Shown here: piece by piece, positions 63,786 to 64,000 of the stretch
Layout: every line of letters begins with the position of its first letter
How positions within the stretch are numbered: the first letter of the stretch is position 1
Assembly (NCBI GenBank): GCA_013397115.1
Contig: VWZW01007711.1
Span: forward strand, 194,417-258,416
From: Edolisoma coerulescens
Taxonomy: Eukaryota > Chordata > Aves > Passeriformes > Campephagidae
Direction of reading: 5' to 3'
DNA length: 64,000 nucleotides
Program-made: the position numbers and the translations under genes
The notes under the pieces: model-generated
The model's database searches: none
What the model was told of the DNA's origin: nothing
The model's input: only the letters and a program-made list of their open reading frames with translations

Positions 63786-64000
63786 ATGTGTGCTGATGTC
63801 TTTGCAAACAATTTGATGGGTGTTAACGTCTTTGAAATGGGTCCTAATGTCTCGACTGACTTTGGGCAGCAGGTTCGTTACCGGGCTCAGACAGCTTGGC
63901 TCCTGAAACAGACAGGGGTCTGCACAAGGCTGAACTTCTGAACTTTGGGGTGAAACAGTGGGTTCCAGGGGGGATCTGGCGGTTCGGGCAGGCTGCACCT
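63786..64000. other. Window end, nothing recognised
   Basis: The last ~215 bp show no supported exon or named repeat. GATGTCTTTG, TTAACGTCTTTGAA and CCTAATGTCT recur loosely at about 30-bp spacing and may be a decayed short tandem repeat. Confidence 0.35.

Noticed and set aside
1..64000. CRISPR arrays, operons, riboswitches, bacterial terminators
   Set aside because: The sequence is vertebrate nuclear DNA. The only regular arrays are minisatellites without unique spacers.

Overview
This is vertebrate nuclear DNA, almost certainly avian and probably passerine or another neoavian bird. The reasoning is: numerous 5'-truncated CR1 LINE fragments ending in the typical GATTCTRTG-like tails, three copies of a bird ERVL-type LTR, GT-AG introns, CpG-island promoters, and multi-exon genes whose proteins are close to vertebrate GOSR2 and GTSF1. 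No prokaryote-style gene organisation is present, and most long open frames in the window are chance or repeat-driven.

Layout. Positions 1-37,100 form a gene-poor stretch with no coding exon I can support. It holds scattered CR1 fragments, one near-full-length solo LTR (about 19.1-19.7 kb), short tandem repeats, and a 601-N gap inside a CACACTC-type repeat. Positions 37,600-49,800 hold GOSR2 (membrin, the ER-Golgi Qb-SNARE) on the + strand. Its coding exons 2-6 can be read exactly, and its first exon is entangled with a 47-bp x 12 minisatellite and an assembly gap. Positions 49,800-53,370 are intergenic, with a second LTR and a CR1. Positions 53,370-62,900 hold a complete six-exon GTSF1-family gene on the - strand, encoding a 159-residue CHHC zinc-finger protein of the PIWI/piRNA pathway. 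It is driven from a CpG island at 62.9-63.2 kb. The last 0.8 kb is CR1 and LTR debris.

The two genes are convergent: the predicted GOSR2 poly(A) signals (49.7-49.8 kb) and the GTSF1 poly(A) signal (53.4 kb) face each other across about 3.6 kb. They are not functionally linked; one serves ER-Golgi membrane fusion in all cells and the other serves germline transposon silencing.

The most unusual structure is the minisatellite at 37,662-38,225. Each unit contains the end of GOSR2 coding exon 1 (reading LYQQTNK), followed by its intron-1 splice donor (AA|GTGCGTGAG). The array is therefore a tandem amplification of an exon/intron boundary and presents twelve identical, correctly phased 5' splice sites. 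The ATG itself falls in the single-N gap at 37,661. The units are also very G-rich on the coding strand.
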